The notes below the pieces were generated by a model. The model worked only from the letters and a program-made list of their open reading frames with translations. It made no database searches and had not been told where the DNA came from. 64,000 nucleotides of DNA from Glycomyces luteolus (GTDB taxonomy: Bacteria; Actinomycetota; Actinomycetes; Mycobacteriales; Micromonosporaceae), in contig NZ_JAPZVP010000006.1 in assembly GCF_027622875.1 (NCBI RefSeq), forward strand, positions 179,261 through 243,260, in the 5' to 3' direction. This document shows, one piece after another, positions 12,904-21,641 of the stretch (position 1 is the stretch's first letter; the number at the start of each line of letters is the position of its first letter). The position numbers and the translations under genes were made by a program.

Positions 12904-13473
12904 CGGCGCCACCCCCCGTGACTCTCAGGCTGCGCGGCCGCTCCGACCGCGTCGATGAGGCGACGGCCCCACCATTGCGCCCCACCTTACTCCACTCTCC
13001 CCCACCCTTGGGGGTTGTTTCCGCGTGGCATCCGTGGTGGGCGTGGCGTTAGGGCTGGTCAGGGTTGGTGGAGGACAGTGGAGTGACGAGTGCGCAACAC
13101 GTGCCCCAGAAGGCGAATTCCGTTCATCCTTCACCACCGCGGGTGGCAAGCGGCCCAAGAGGACCCGGTTGTCGGCGACGCATCGGGCACGGAGGGCGAC
13201 GGTCACGGGCACAGTGCGCGCCCGTGCGATCACTGTGGAGCGAGGGGTGGCGGGGAGTGGAGGCGATCCGGGGGCGTCCGCGCTGCCCGGTGCGGGCGGC
13301 GCATCGGCGTTCGTCGCTGCCCCGGGTAGCACTCGTGCCGATCGGCGGCCCGCAAGCGTCGCCGATCCCCGGTCCACCTCACGCAACGCCGCCACTCATC
13401 ACGGGTTCCGGTGCGCATGTGACAAACTCTTGTGCATAGTCACCGGTTCCGATCAAGCTGAAAGCGAGCCCGC
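12904..13473. other. 570-base intergenic region between divergent mraZ and murT
   Basis: The longest gap in the window. Next to mraZ it carries the period-10 MraZ boxes. At 13068-13083 a second pair of GTGGAG boxes, also exactly 10 bases apart, faces the opposite way (plus strand). Several open frames of 60-156 codons cross the gap on both strands, but they overlap one another, lack ribosome sites, and have the Arg/Pro/Ala-rich composition of non-coding GC-rich DNA, so I call no gene. The right end must hold the murT promoter; I could not find convincing -35 and -10 hexamers. Confidence 0.5.
12967..13005 (-). promoter_or_regulatory. MraZ-box direct repeats upstream of mraZ
   Basis: Read on the minus strand, three boxes GTGGGG, GTGGAG and GTGGGG (13000-13005, 12990-12995, 12980-12985) are spaced exactly 10 bases apart. 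A fourth, GTGGGG (12967-12972), lies 13 bases further. Period-10 TGGG/GTGG repeats are the known recognition pattern of MraZ in E. coli and Mycoplasma, so autoregulation of the division operon is likely. Confidence 0.7.
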
Positions 13474-14718
13474 ATGAGCGCGAATCTGACCCCACGCGCG
13501 AAATTCGCCACCACGCTCCTCAGGACCGCGGCGGCGCTCTCGCGGGCCACGGGCCGCGGCGACGGCTCGGTGATCGGCGGACGCGTCGGGTTGATCGTCG
13601 AGCCGCGGCTGCTGGAGCTGCTGGCCGAGGGCCGCCATGTCGTGCTCATCTCGGGCACGAACGGCAAGACCACGACCACCCGGTTCACGACGGCCGCGAT
13701 CGAGGCGATCGGGAAGGTCGCCACGAACTCGTTCGGCGCGAACATGCCGACGGGCCACACGACCGCGCTGGCGAAGGCGCCCAAGGCGGAGTACGCCGCG
13801 CTCGAATGCGACGAGCACTACCTGGGGCAGCTGCTGGACGCGGCGAGCCCGAAGGTCGTGGCCCTGCTCAACCTCTCGCGCGACCAGCTCGACCGGGCCA
13901 TGGAGGTCACGGCGCTGGCGGCGAAGTGGCGCCAGACCCTGCAGACTTCGGCCGGGCAGTCGACGATCGTCGCGAACGCGGACGACCCGCTCATCGTGTG
14001 GGCCGCCTCGGTGTGCCAGCGCGTGGTGTGGGTGGCGGCGGGCCAGTCGTGGACGGCGGACTCGGCGATCTGCCCGAACTGCGGTTCGCACCTGGACCGG
14101 TTCGGCGAGTTCTGGCGCTGCACGAACTGCGGCCTGAACCGGCCGAGCCCGCAGTGGTCGGTGGCGCAGGAGGGCGAGGCGGTGGTGGGCCCGGACGGAC
14201 GCCGCTACGAGCTGAACCTGCAGCTGCCGGGCCGGGTGAACCGCGCGAACGCCGCGACGGCGCTGGCCGTTGCGAGCCTGTTCGGGGTGGATCCGGCGCA
14301 GGCCGCGCCGCGCCTCTCGGAGGTCGCTTCGGTGGCCGGGCGGTACGCGAAGGTCGAGCGGGAGGGCCGCCAGCTGCGGCTGCTGCTGGCGAAGAATCCA
14401 GCCGGGTGGCTGGAGTCGTTCGACATGATCGAGCCGAACCCTCCGGTGGTCTTGTCGCTGAACGCGCGCGAGGTGGACGGCTTCGACACGTCGTGGATCT
14501 ACGACGTGGACTTCACGTCGCTCGCGGGCCGCAAGGTGGTCGTGACGGGCGACCGGCGCACCGACCTGGCCGTGCGCCTGGAGGTCGACGGCGTCGACTT
14601 CATCGTGGTGGACGACATCAGGGCGGCGATCGCGGCGGTGCCGCCGGGGCAAGTGGAGGTCGTCGCGAACTACACGGCCTTCCAGGACATCCGCGCCGAA
14701 TTCAACCGGGTCAACTAG
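13474..14718 (+). CDS. murT: Lipid II isoglutaminyl synthase, Mur-ligase subunit MurT
   Basis: With GatD, amidates the D-Glu of the lipid II stem peptide to D-isoglutamine at the cytoplasmic face of the membrane. The 414-residue protein has the Mur-ligase P-loop GTNGKTTTT (61-69) and an ALECDE motif near 109-114. A Cys4 zinc ribbon is inserted in the central domain (C200, C203, C216, C219). The C-terminal domain is DUF1727-like, which interacts with GatD. MurT differs from MurE by its N-terminal MurT-type start and this zinc ribbon. GatD follows after 19 bases, the usual two-gene operon. Confidence 0.95.
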   Translation: MSANLTPRAKFATTLLRTAAALSRATGRGDGSVIGGRVGLIVEPRLLELLAEGRHVVLISGTNGKTTTTRFTTAAIEAIGKVATNSFGANMPTGHTTALAKAPKAEYAALECDEHYLGQLLDAASPKVVALLNLSRDQLDRAMEVTALAAKWRQTLQTSAGQSTIVANADDPLIVWAASVCQRVVWVAAGQSWTADSAICPNCGSHLDRFGEFWRCTNCGLNRPSPQWSVAQEGEAVVGPDGRRYELNLQLPGRVNRANAATALAVASLFGVDPAQAAPRLSEVASVAGRYAKVEREGRQLRLLLAKNPAGWLESFDMIEPNPPVVLSLNAREVDGFDTSWIYDVDFTSLAGRKVVVTGDRRTDLAVRLEVDGVDFIVVDDIRAAIAAVPPGQVEVVANYTAFQDIRAEFNRVN

Positions 14719-14737
14719 CGAGAGAGAGCGTCCCATC

Positions 14738-15460
14738 GTGGCTATGAGCACCCTGCGCATCGTCTGGCTCTACCCCGACCTCTTGTCCACCTACGGCGAC
14801 CGGGGGAACCTGCTGGTGCTGGCCCACCGGGCCCGCGCCCGGGGCATCGACGTGGAGCCCATGCAGGTCCGCAGCGACCAGCGCGTCCCGCACACCGCGG
14901 ACATGTACCTGATCGGCGGCGGCGAGGACGGCCCGCAGGCCGTGGCGGCCGACCGGCTGCTGCAGGACGGCGCGCTGAACCGGGCCGCCGAGGCGGGGAA
15001 GCCGATCCTCGCGATCTGCGCCGGGTATCAGCTGCTGGGCGCGTCGTTCTACGCCAACGGCCGCGCGTACGAGGGCTTGAACATCCTGGACCTGCGCTCG
15101 GACCGGGGCCCGTCGCGGGCTGTGGGCGAGATCGCGGGCGAGGCGGCGCCGCAGCTGGGGATCGGGCCGATCACCGGATTCGAGAACCACGGCGGGCGTA
15201 CGCACCTGGGCGAGGCGGTGCAGCCGCTCGCGCGGGTCACCGCCGGGATCGGGAACGACGGCGCGACCGAGGGCGCGTGGGCGGGTCACGTGATCGGCAC
15301 GTACATGCACGGTCCGGGCCTGGCGCGCAACCCGAAGCTCGCTGACCTGCTGCTGGCGTGGGCGATCGGGGTGGACCCGTCGCAGCTGCCGCCGGTCGAC
15401 GACACGTGGCCGGAGCGGCTGCGCGCCGAGCGCTTCCAGGCGCTGTCGGCAGCGCAGTAG
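14738..15460 (+). CDS. gatD: Lipid II isoglutaminyl synthase, glutaminase subunit GatD
   Basis: Class I glutamine amidotransferase of the CobB/CobQ type that supplies ammonia to MurT. The 240-residue protein has the nucleophile C94 in the elbow ICAGYQLLG and a GGGEDGPQ oxyanion segment before it. The catalytic His lies in YMHGPGLARNP, close to the C-terminus. GTG at 14738 follows a GAGAGAGAG stretch 9 bases upstream; ATG at 14744 is an alternative with two fewer residues. It completes the murT-gatD operon. Confidence 0.95.
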   Translation: MAMSTLRIVWLYPDLLSTYGDRGNLLVLAHRARARGIDVEPMQVRSDQRVPHTADMYLIGGGEDGPQAVAADRLLQDGALNRAAEAGKPILAICAGYQLLGASFYANGRAYEGLNILDLRSDRGPSRAVGEIAGEAAPQLGIGPITGFENHGGRTHLGEAVQPLARVTAGIGNDGATEGAWAGHVIGTYMHGPGLARNPKLADLLLAWAIGVDPSQLPPVDDTWPERLRAERFQALSAAQ

Positions 15461-15529
15461 CCTCCCCACCGGAGCCCTTACGGACGGTACTCCCGCTCGC
15501 ATTAGGCTGGCGAAACCACCCACATGCGG

Positions 15530-15550
15530 TTAGTTTTGTCAGACAACTAA
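15530..15550. promoter_or_regulatory. Palindromic operator candidate upstream of the GH42 gene
   Basis: The arms TTAGTT and AACTAA (15530-15535 and 15545-15550) are perfectly inverted with a 9-base spacer. A nested TTGTC-A-GACAA palindrome (15535-15545) is offset by one base. The AT-rich element stands out in a GC-rich region 57 bases before the ATG and resembles a MarR- or TetR-type repressor site. No regulator gene is adjacent. Confidence 0.45.
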
Positions 15551-15607
15551 TTGACCCCGGCGCGGCCTCCCCCGCCGCGCCGGTGCGATGCGCGCGAGGA
15601 GAACCCC

Positions 15608-17518
15608 ATGGACTGGCCCAAAGGCGTCGAAGGCCTGAGCTACGGCGGCGACTACAACCCCGAGCAGTGGCCTGAGGACGTCTGGGACGACGACGTCATG
15701 CTCATGCGCGAGGCGGGCGTCAACCTCGTCAGCGTCGGCGTCTTCTCGTGGGCCAGACTCGAACCGCGCCAAGGCGAGTACGACTTCGGCTGGCTCGATG
15801 CCGTCCTCGGCAAGCTCCACGCCGGGGGGATCGCCGTCAACCTCGCCACCCCCACCGCCTCGCCCCCGCCGTGGTTCACCCTCGCCCACCCCGACGCGCT
15901 CAACACCCGCCCCGACGGCGTGCGCCAGGTGCACGGCTCCCGCGACACCTACGACATCTGCGCGCCCGCCTACCGCGAGGCCTCGCGCACCATCGCCGCG
16001 AAACTCGCCGAGCGGTACGCCGACCACCCCGCGCTCGCGATGTGGCACGTGCACAACGAGTACGGCTCCTCCACGTACTCCGAGCACGCCGAACGGGCGT
16101 TCCGCCTCTGGCTGCAGGCGAAGTACGAGAGCCTCGACGCCCTGAACGCCGCCTGGTGGGGCTCCTTCTGGAGCCAGCACTACAGCGAGTGGGACCAGAT
16201 CCTCGCGCCCCGCGCCACCCAGTACCTCCAGAACCCCGCTCAAGAGCTCGACTTCAAGCGCTTCACCTCCGACGCGATGCTGGAGCACTACAAGGAGCAG
16301 CGCGAGATCCTCCGCGCCGCGAACCCGGAGGTCCCGATCACCACGAACTTCGTGTTCGGGCAGTGGGTCCCGGTCGACCACTGGAAATGGGCGTCCGAAG
16401 TGGACGTCGTGGCGTTCGACTCGTACCCGTCCGCGCCCGATGAGCGGGCCGAGCAGCAGAGCGCCTTCCACGCCGACCTCTGCCGCTCCTGGGCCGGCGG
16501 CGGCGACTGGCTCCTCATGGAGCAGGCCGCCGGAACCCTGCACTCCAAGGACGGCCGGATCGCCAAGGCCCCCGGGCGCATGGCCCGCCACTCGATGATC
16601 CACATCAGCCGCGGCTCCAAGGGCGCCATGTTCTTCCAGTGGCGCGCCGGACGCGGCGGCGCCGAGCAGTGGCACTCCGCGCTGGTCCCCCACGCGGGCA
16701 AGAACACCCGCGTGTTCCGCGAAGTCGCCGAATTCGGCAACACCCTCCCGAGCATCGCCCACACCGTCGAGGCCCCCGTCGAGACCGACGTCGCGATCCT
16801 GTGGAGCCCCGACTCCTGGTGGGCCACCCACGGCGGCGTGCACCTGCCCGGGCAGGTCGACTACCTCGAGAACGTCGCCCAGATCCACCGGGTCCTGCGC
16901 GACCGCGGCGTCATCGCCGACTTCGTCGCCCCTGAAGGCGACCTCTCCAAGTACAAGACCGTGATCGCCCCTACCACCTACGTGCTCAGCCGGGCCGGGG
17001 CCGAGAACCTCCGCTGGTTCACCGCCGGGGGCGGGCGCCTCGTCGCCTCCTACCTCACCGGCGCCGTCGACGAGCACTGCCAGGTGTGGCTCGACGGCTA
17101 CCTCGGCGGCATGACCGACCTCTTCGGCATCCGCGTCACCGAGCACCTCCCCCAGCCCGCCGGCGAACTGCGCGCCCTGTGGAACTTCGGGGCCGCCGAG
17201 CGCTTCTGCGAACTCGTCGAACTGCGCGGCGCCCAGTGCGTCACCCAGTACGCCACCGGGGACGTCATCGAGAACCAGCCCGCCGTCACCGTCAACCCCT
17301 TCGGCGAGGGCGAGGCCTGGTACGTCTCCTGCAAGCTCGTCGACGAGGCCTGGGACCGGCTCTTCGAGGAACTGAAACTCAGCGGCCCGGGCCGCCCCGG
17401 ACTCGACGTCGTCGACCGCGGCCAGTGGCGGTTCATCATCAACCACACCGACAAGGAAGAGCAGGTCGGGCACGTGATCGTCCCCGCCGGCTCCTGGGCC
17501 GTCGACCGGAAGGTCTGA
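15608..17518 (+). CDS. Beta-galactosidase, glycoside hydrolase family 42
   Basis: Cytoplasmic retaining glycosidase, 636 residues and without a signal peptide. The TIM barrel begins GLSYGGDYNPEQWPEDVWDDD. The acid/base Glu is E151 in VHNEYG, and the probable nucleophile is E305 in DWLLMEQAAG. The trimerisation domain and C-terminal beta domain follow; near the end is the ...GRWRF-like stretch WRFIINHTDKEEQV. GH42 enzymes hydrolyse beta-galactosides and often act on plant- or oligosaccharide-derived galactose. ATG at 15608 has GAGGAG 7 bases before it; the frame is open further upstream across the operator. It stands alone, followed by a 24-bp palindrome and an exporter gene. Confidence 0.93.
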   Translation: MDWPKGVEGLSYGGDYNPEQWPEDVWDDDVMLMREAGVNLVSVGVFSWARLEPRQGEYDFGWLDAVLGKLHAGGIAVNLATPTASPPPWFTLAHPDALNTRPDGVRQVHGSRDTYDICAPAYREASRTIAAKLAERYADHPALAMWHVHNEYGSSTYSEHAERAFRLWLQAKYESLDALNAAWWGSFWSQHYSEWDQILAPRATQYLQNPAQELDFKRFTSDAMLEHYKEQREILRAANPEVPITTNFVFGQWVPVDHWKWASEVDVVAFDSYPSAPDERAEQQSAFHADLCRSWAGGGDWLLMEQAAGTLHSKDGRIAKAPGRMARHSMIHISRGSKGAMFFQWRAGRGGAEQWHSALVPHAGKNTRVFREVAEFGNTLPSIAHTVEAPVETDVAILWSPDSWWATHGGVHLPGQVDYLENVAQIHRVLRDRGVIADFVAPEGDLSKYKTVIAPTTYVLSRAGAENLRWFTAGGGRLVASYLTGAVDEHCQVWLDGYLGGMTDLFGIRVTEHLPQPAGELRALWNFGAAERFCELVELRGAQCVTQYATGDVIENQPAVTVNPFGEGEAWYVSCKLVDEAWDRLFEELKLSGPGRPGLDVVDRGQWRFIINHTDKEEQVGHVIVPAGSWAVDRKV

Positions 17519-17542
17519 CAGACGGCCCGAATGGGGCATTCC

Positions 17543-17566
17543 GGCCCGCCTCCGCGGAGGCGGGCC
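17543..17566. terminator. Self-complementary GC hairpin between the GH42 and MFS genes
   Basis: A 24-base perfect palindrome (GGCCCGCCTCCG and its complement). It begins 24 bases after the GH42 stop and ends 14 bases before the MFS start codon. It could terminate the GH42 transcript or shield the MFS ribosome site; there is no T-run. Confidence 0.5.
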
Positions 17567-17580
17567 ATACGCTCAGGCGC

Positions 17581-19188
17581 ATGAGCGACGACAACGCCTG
17601 GACCGGCCAGCGCCTCAGCGGCCGCGAACTGTTCACGCTGTTCAGCGCGCTCATGCTCACCATGCTGCTGGCCGCGCTCGACCAGACGATCGTCGGCACG
17701 GCCCTGCCCACGATCGTGGGCGACCTCAACGGCATGGACGACTACACGTGGGTCGTCACCGCCTACCTCATCGCGACCGCGGCCACCACCCCGCTGTACG
17801 GCAAGCTCTCCGACCTCTACGGGCGGCGGCCGATCATCCTGCTGGCCATCACGATCTTCCTGGTGTCCTCGGCACTGGCGGGCCTGTCGCAGAACATGCT
17901 CCAGCTCGTGCTGTTCCGCGGCCTCCAGGGCGTGGGCGCCGGCGGGCTCATGACGCTGGCGTTCACCATCGTCTCGGACGTGCTGCCGCCGCGCGACCGC
18001 GGCAAGTACCAGGGCCTGTTCGGCGCGGTGTTCGCGCTGTCGTCGGTCGCGGGCCCGGTGCTCGGCGGCTGGCTGGCCGAGGTGGACTGGCGCTGGATCT
18101 TCTACATCAACCTGCCCACCGGCCTGGTCGCGCTCGTCGCCGTCAACGCGGTGCTGCGCAAGCACCCGATCCCGACGCGGCAGCACAAGATCGACTACCT
18201 CGGGGCGATGTTCCTCGTCCCGGCCGTGACCTGCCTGCTGCTGGCGACGACCTGGGGCGGCCAGGACTACGCGTGGACCTCCGGGGTCATCCTCGGCCTG
18301 TTCACGGCCGCGGCGGTGCTGACCGCGGCGTTCCTGGTGGTGGAGACCCGCGCGGAGGAGCCGATCCTGCCGCTGCGGATGTTCCACCAGGGCACGTTCA
18401 GCCTCGCCTCGGTGATCGGGTTCGTCTTCGGCATCGCCATGTTCGCCGGGATCGTCTACATCCCGCTGTTCTTCCAGATGGTGCGCGGCTACACGCCCAC
18501 CAAGTCGGGCCTGCTCATGCTGCCGATGATGGTCGGCATGGTCGCGACCTCGATCCTCTCGGGCTTCGTGATCTCCAAGGCGGGTCGCTACAAGTGGTTC
18601 CTGGTGGGCGGCGCGGTCGTGTCGACCGTCGGGCTGTCGCTGTTCACGCAGGTGCACGTGGACACGCCGCTGGCGACGAGCGCCGTGTACTTGCTGGTCC
18701 TCGGCCTCGGCATGGGCATGTTCATGCAGCCCTTGGTGCTCGCGATGCAGAACATCGTGTCGATGGCGGACCTCGGCGTCGCCACCAGTACGAACACGTT
18801 CGCGCGGACCCTCGGCGGGGCGGTCGGCACCTCGGTGCTCGGCGCGGTCATGAACGCGACGCTCGACCGCGAGCTCACCGCGAACCTCCCCGCGGCCCTC
18901 GCGCAGCTCTCCCCTCAAGAGGCCGCCGCGTTCGGCGGCTCGGACCTGTCGGCGCTGACCGAGTCGCCCACCGCCGTCCAGGGCCTGCCGGAACCGGTGC
19001 GGCTGGTCGTGCAGCAGGCGTTCACCGACGGCATGGACGACGTCTTCCTCGTCGCGGCGGTCATCACCGCCGTCGCGATCGTGCTGACCCTGTTCCTGCC
19101 GGACCTCGTCCTGCGCGGCGCACCTGACGCGCGGACCGAGGAGCCCGACACCGCGGCTGACCAGATCCGGGCCGACACCCTTCCGTAA
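17581..19188 (+). CDS. MFS drug exporter, DHA2 (EmrB/QacA) family
   Basis: A 535-residue polytopic membrane protein with the 14-helix DHA2 pattern. The D1 motif LAALDQTIVGTALPTIVGDL in helix 1 and motif A GKLSDLYGRRP between helices 2 and 3 are clear. The helix-4 R in LFRGLQGVGAG and motif C GPVLGGWLAEVDWRWIFYINLP also fit. These proton antiporters expel drugs and other amphipathic compounds. ATG at 17581 gives the normal short cytoplasmic N-terminus; the frame stays open upstream through GH42 but that is a shadow. No regulator gene is adjacent. It is followed after 33 bases by a reductase gene. Confidence 0.9.
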   Translation: MSDDNAWTGQRLSGRELFTLFSALMLTMLLAALDQTIVGTALPTIVGDLNGMDDYTWVVTAYLIATAATTPLYGKLSDLYGRRPIILLAITIFLVSSALAGLSQNMLQLVLFRGLQGVGAGGLMTLAFTIVSDVLPPRDRGKYQGLFGAVFALSSVAGPVLGGWLAEVDWRWIFYINLPTGLVALVAVNAVLRKHPIPTRQHKIDYLGAMFLVPAVTCLLLATTWGGQDYAWTSGVILGLFTAAAVLTAAFLVVETRAEEPILPLRMFHQGTFSLASVIGFVFGIAMFAGIVYIPLFFQMVRGYTPTKSGLLMLPMMVGMVATSILSGFVISKAGRYKWFLVGGAVVSTVGLSLFTQVHVDTPLATSAVYLLVLGLGMGMFMQPLVLAMQNIVSMADLGVATSTNTFARTLGGAVGTSVLGAVMNATLDRELTANLPAALAQLSPQEAAAFGGSDLSALTESPTAVQGLPEPVRLVVQQAFTDGMDDVFLVAAVITAVAIVLTLFLPDLVLRGAPDARTEEPDTAADQIRADTLP

Positions 19189-19221
19189 GCGAGTTGTCCG
19201 ACCGGAAACCAAGGAGGAGCA

Positions 19222-19836
19222 ATGGAAGTACTGATCGTCGGAGCGGGCGGCATGGCCCGGGGCATCGGCCTGCGGCTCGTGCGCGGCGGGCACCAGGTGC
19301 GCATCGCCCACCGCGAACCCGACAAGGCCGCGGACCTCGCGGCGGAGCTCGGCGACAACGCCTCCGGCGAGCCGCTCGACAGCGCCGCCGGCGCCCAGGT
19401 CGTCATCCTCGCCCTGCCTTACGAGGGCAGCAAGGAGATCGCCGAGGTCTGGGCCGACCGGCTCGCGGGCAAGATCATCGTCGACATCAGCAACCCCGTC
19501 GACTACGAGACGTTCGACCGGCTCGTCACGCCGCCCGGCAAATCCGCGACCGACGAGATCGCCGAGGCCGCGCCGGGCGCGAAGGTCGTCAAGGCCTTCA
19601 ACACCACGTTCGCGTCCCGGCTAGCGACCACCGGAAAGCTCGACGTCTTCATCGCCGGGGACGACGGCGACGCCCGCAAGCAGATCGCGAGCCTCTGCAC
19701 CGACGCCGACCTACGCCCGATCGACGTCGGCGGCCGCAAGCACGCCGCCACCCTCGAGGCCATGCAGCTGCTCCACATGAAAGTGCAAGGCGAGATCAAC
19801 GGCAACTGGTCCACCGCGCTCACCTTCGCCCCCTGA
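19222..19836 (+). CDS. NADPH-dependent F420 reductase-like oxidoreductase
   Basis: A 204-residue Rossmann protein. The dinucleotide motif VGAGGMARGIGLRLVRGGHQV is at the N-terminus, and the following HREPDKA suits NADP(H). The KVVKAFNTTFAS segment and the C-terminal helix with HMKVQGEINGNW are typical of the family of F420:NADP oxidoreductase and its NADP-only relatives. It may therefore transfer hydride between F420 and NADP, but many members have other substrates. It has a strong ribosome site (AAGGAGG). A large hairpin follows the stop. Confidence 0.75.
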   Translation: MEVLIVGAGGMARGIGLRLVRGGHQVRIAHREPDKAADLAAELGDNASGEPLDSAAGAQVVILALPYEGSKEIAEVWADRLAGKIIVDISNPVDYETFDRLVTPPGKSATDEIAEAAPGAKVVKAFNTTFASRLATTGKLDVFIAGDDGDARKQIASLCTDADLRPIDVGGRKHAATLEAMQLLHMKVQGEINGNWSTALTFAP

Positions 19837-19840
19837 CCGC

Positions 19841-19887
19841 GATGCGGAGGGGAGGGTGCCGCCGCCGCGGCGACCTCCCCTCGCATC
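19841..19887 (+). terminator. Terminator hairpin after the F420-type reductase gene
   Basis: Stem 19841-19855 pairs with 19874-19887 (GATGCG and AGGGGAGG with their complements, one bulged G) around a GC-rich loop that can itself fold. It starts 4 bases after the stop codon. Confidence 0.7.
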
Positions 19888-19947
19888 CCAAGAGCTCTCG
19901 GCCGCTACTCACTGGCGCGGTAGCGCCCCGGAGTGGAGAATGAGCGG

Positions 19948-20637
19948 ATGCGCACCATCGGCCTCATCGGCGGCATGTCCTGGGAGTCCTCGGCGGAGTA
20001 CTACCGGTTGATCAACGAGGGCGTCCGGACCCGCCTGGGCGGGCAGCACAATGCACGCAGCCTCATGGTCACGGTGGACTTCGCGGAGATCGAGGCGATG
20101 CAGCGCGCCGATGACTGGGACCGAGCCGGGAAGGTCCTTGCCGAGGCCGCGACGGCCCTCGAACGCGGCGGCGCCGACATGATCGCCCTGTGCACCAACA
20201 CGATGCACCTTGTCGCCGACCGCATCGAAGCGGTGTCCCGGGTGCCGTTCGTCCACCTGGTCGACGCGACTGCCGAGCGCATCACGGCAGCCCGGATCGA
20301 GCGGGTCGGGCTGCTCGCCACCCGCTTCACCATGGAGATGGGCTTCTACGCCGAGCGGATGGCCCGGCACGGCGTCGAGGTCATCGTGCCGCCCTCCGGG
20401 GACCGCGAGACGGTCCACGAGATCATCTACGGCGAGCTGACGCTCGGCGTGGCCGAGGACGACTCGCGGGCGTCCTACCGGCGGATCATGGCCGATCTCG
20501 CGGAGCAGGGCTGCGAGGGGATCATCTACGGCTGCACCGAGATCACGCTGCTCGTCGACGAATCCGACAGCCCGGTCCCGGTCTTCGACTCGACGCGCCT
20601 GCACGCGGAGCGGCTGGTCGGCCTCGCACTCGAATGA
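19948..20637 (+). CDS. Aspartate/glutamate racemase family protein
   Basis: A 229-residue cofactor-independent racemase-type protein. The N-terminus RTIGLIGGMSWESSAEYY is typical of aspartate racemase. The two catalytic cysteines are C82 in LCTNTMH and C196 in YGCTEIT. It probably interconverts L- and D-aspartate or a related amino acid, for wall or D-amino acid metabolism. ATG at 19948 has GGAG upstream; GTG at 19933 would add five residues. Its stop lies only 9 bases from that of the convergent acVLRF1 gene, with no terminator between. Confidence 0.88.
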   Translation: MRTIGLIGGMSWESSAEYYRLINEGVRTRLGGQHNARSLMVTVDFAEIEAMQRADDWDRAGKVLAEAATALERGGADMIALCTNTMHLVADRIEAVSRVPFVHLVDATAERITAARIERVGLLATRFTMEMGFYAERMARHGVEVIVPPSGDRETVHEIIYGELTLGVAEDDSRASYRRIMADLAEQGCEGIIYGCTEITLLVDESDSPVPVFDSTRLHAERLVGLALE

Positions 20638-20646
20638 CCCCGCGCC

Positions 20647-21300
20647 TCAAGCGATGCGGATGGCGAAGCCGATGGCGCGGTAGGCGTTCTCGGTGAGGAG
20701 GGCCTGCTTGGGTTCGGCGATGTCGCCGAAGTGGATCGCCGGTTTGAGCTTCGCGAGCCTCGGGTCTTCGAGGATGCCCTCCACGGGGCCGCCGGTCACG
20801 AGGGCGTCGAAGTCGGCGTTGCCGAGGACGGCGACGACCGCGTCCCGGGCGCGCTTCTCAGCGGCGTGGGCCTGCCCTTCGCGCCTGCGCGCGAAGCGCT
20901 GCTGGGACTGGCCGCCCGCTTTCGTCTTGCCCTGGACGTAAGCGGTGTCGGTCTTGGAGACCGTGACGCGGCCGTCGACGATGATGCCGACCGAGTACGC
21001 GCCCTTGCGGGCCAGCAAGACTGCGATGCGGCGGGGTTCGAGGGCGTAGTCGCGAAGGTGCTCGGCGGCCTTGAGCGGGTCGTCGTCGAGCAGCCAGCCC
21101 GCGGGCAGGCCGCCGGCCAGCGTCCATACGACACTGGCCGACGTTCCCTCGTTCGATTCGATCGTCCAGGCGTCGCCTTCGGCGTGATGGCTCGCGATGC
21201 CGCCGTTGCGCGTCGCGAAGTTCGCGACCCACCTCGGAAGCCGTTCGGGCTCGACTTCGACGATCTTGCCGCCGCCTGAAGCGGGGCGGATCTTCACCAT
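20647..21300 (-). CDS. acVLRF1-family peptidyl-tRNA hydrolase (release-factor-like)
   Basis: A 217-residue protein resembling the actinobacterial branch of the Vms1-like release factor family. These have an eRF1-domain-2 fold and cleave peptidyl-tRNA on stalled 50S subunits during ribosome quality control. The key region GGQSQQRFARRREGQ carries the catalytic-loop Gln and the basic, Arg-rich stretch. The C-terminal ILEDPRLAKLKP segment is also of the family type. I chose the ATG at 21300, only 2 bases after the sufT stop, so it is probably the last gene of the suf operon. The open frame continues upstream over sufT, but not as coding sequence. Confidence 0.75.
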   Translation of the reverse strand: MVKIRPASGGGKIVEVEPERLPRWVANFATRNGGIASHHAEGDAWTIESNEGTSASVVWTLAGGLPAGWLLDDDPLKAAEHLRDYALEPRRIAVLLARKGAYSVGIIVDGRVTVSKTDTAYVQGKTKAGGQSQQRFARRREGQAHAAEKRARDAVVAVLGNADFDALVTGGPVEGILEDPRLAKLKPAIHFGDIAEPKQALLTENAYRAIGFAIRIA

Positions 21301-21302
21301 TC

Positions 21303-21641
21303 CTAGACGTTGAACCCTAGAGCGCGAAGCTGGTCGCGGCCGTCGTCGGTGATCTTGTCCGGGCCCCACGGCGGGATCCACACCCAGTTGATCTTGAGGT
21401 CGGCGGCGAGGCCGCCTTCCGGGCCGCTGCACAGGGCGGAGCGGGACTGGTCCTCGATGACGTCCGTCAGCGGGCAGGCCGCCGAGGTCAGGGTCATGTC
21501 GAGGGTGACCACGTTCTGCTCGTCCACGTGCACGCCGTAGATGAGGCCGAGGTCGACCACGTTGATGCCCAGCTCGGGGTCGACCACGTCTTTCATGGCT
21601 TCGAGGATGTCGTCCTCTTTCGCCTTCACGGTGTCGGTCAT
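21303..21641 (-). CDS. sufT: Fe-S assembly factor SufT (MIP18/DUF59 family)
   Basis: A 112-residue protein of the MIP18/PaaD family that helps mature Fe-S proteins. Family motifs are DVVDPELGINVVDLGLIYGV near the N-terminus and LTSAACPLTDVIEDQ, with the conserved Cys. The IPPWGPDKITDDGRDQLRALGF end is typical. Its ATG overlaps the sufU stop by 4 bases. It is the usual closing gene of actinobacterial suf operons. Confidence 0.92.
   Translation of the reverse strand: MTDTVKAKEDDILEAMKDVVDPELGINVVDLGLIYGVHVDEQNVVTLDMTLTSAACPLTDVIEDQSRSALCSGPEGGLAADLKINWVWIPPWGPDKITDDGRDQLRALGFNV

Noticed and set aside
13025-13477. Several short open frames in the mraZ-murT gap
   Set aside because: They overlap on both strands, lack ribosome sites and recognisable domains, and cover a region with regulatory repeats.
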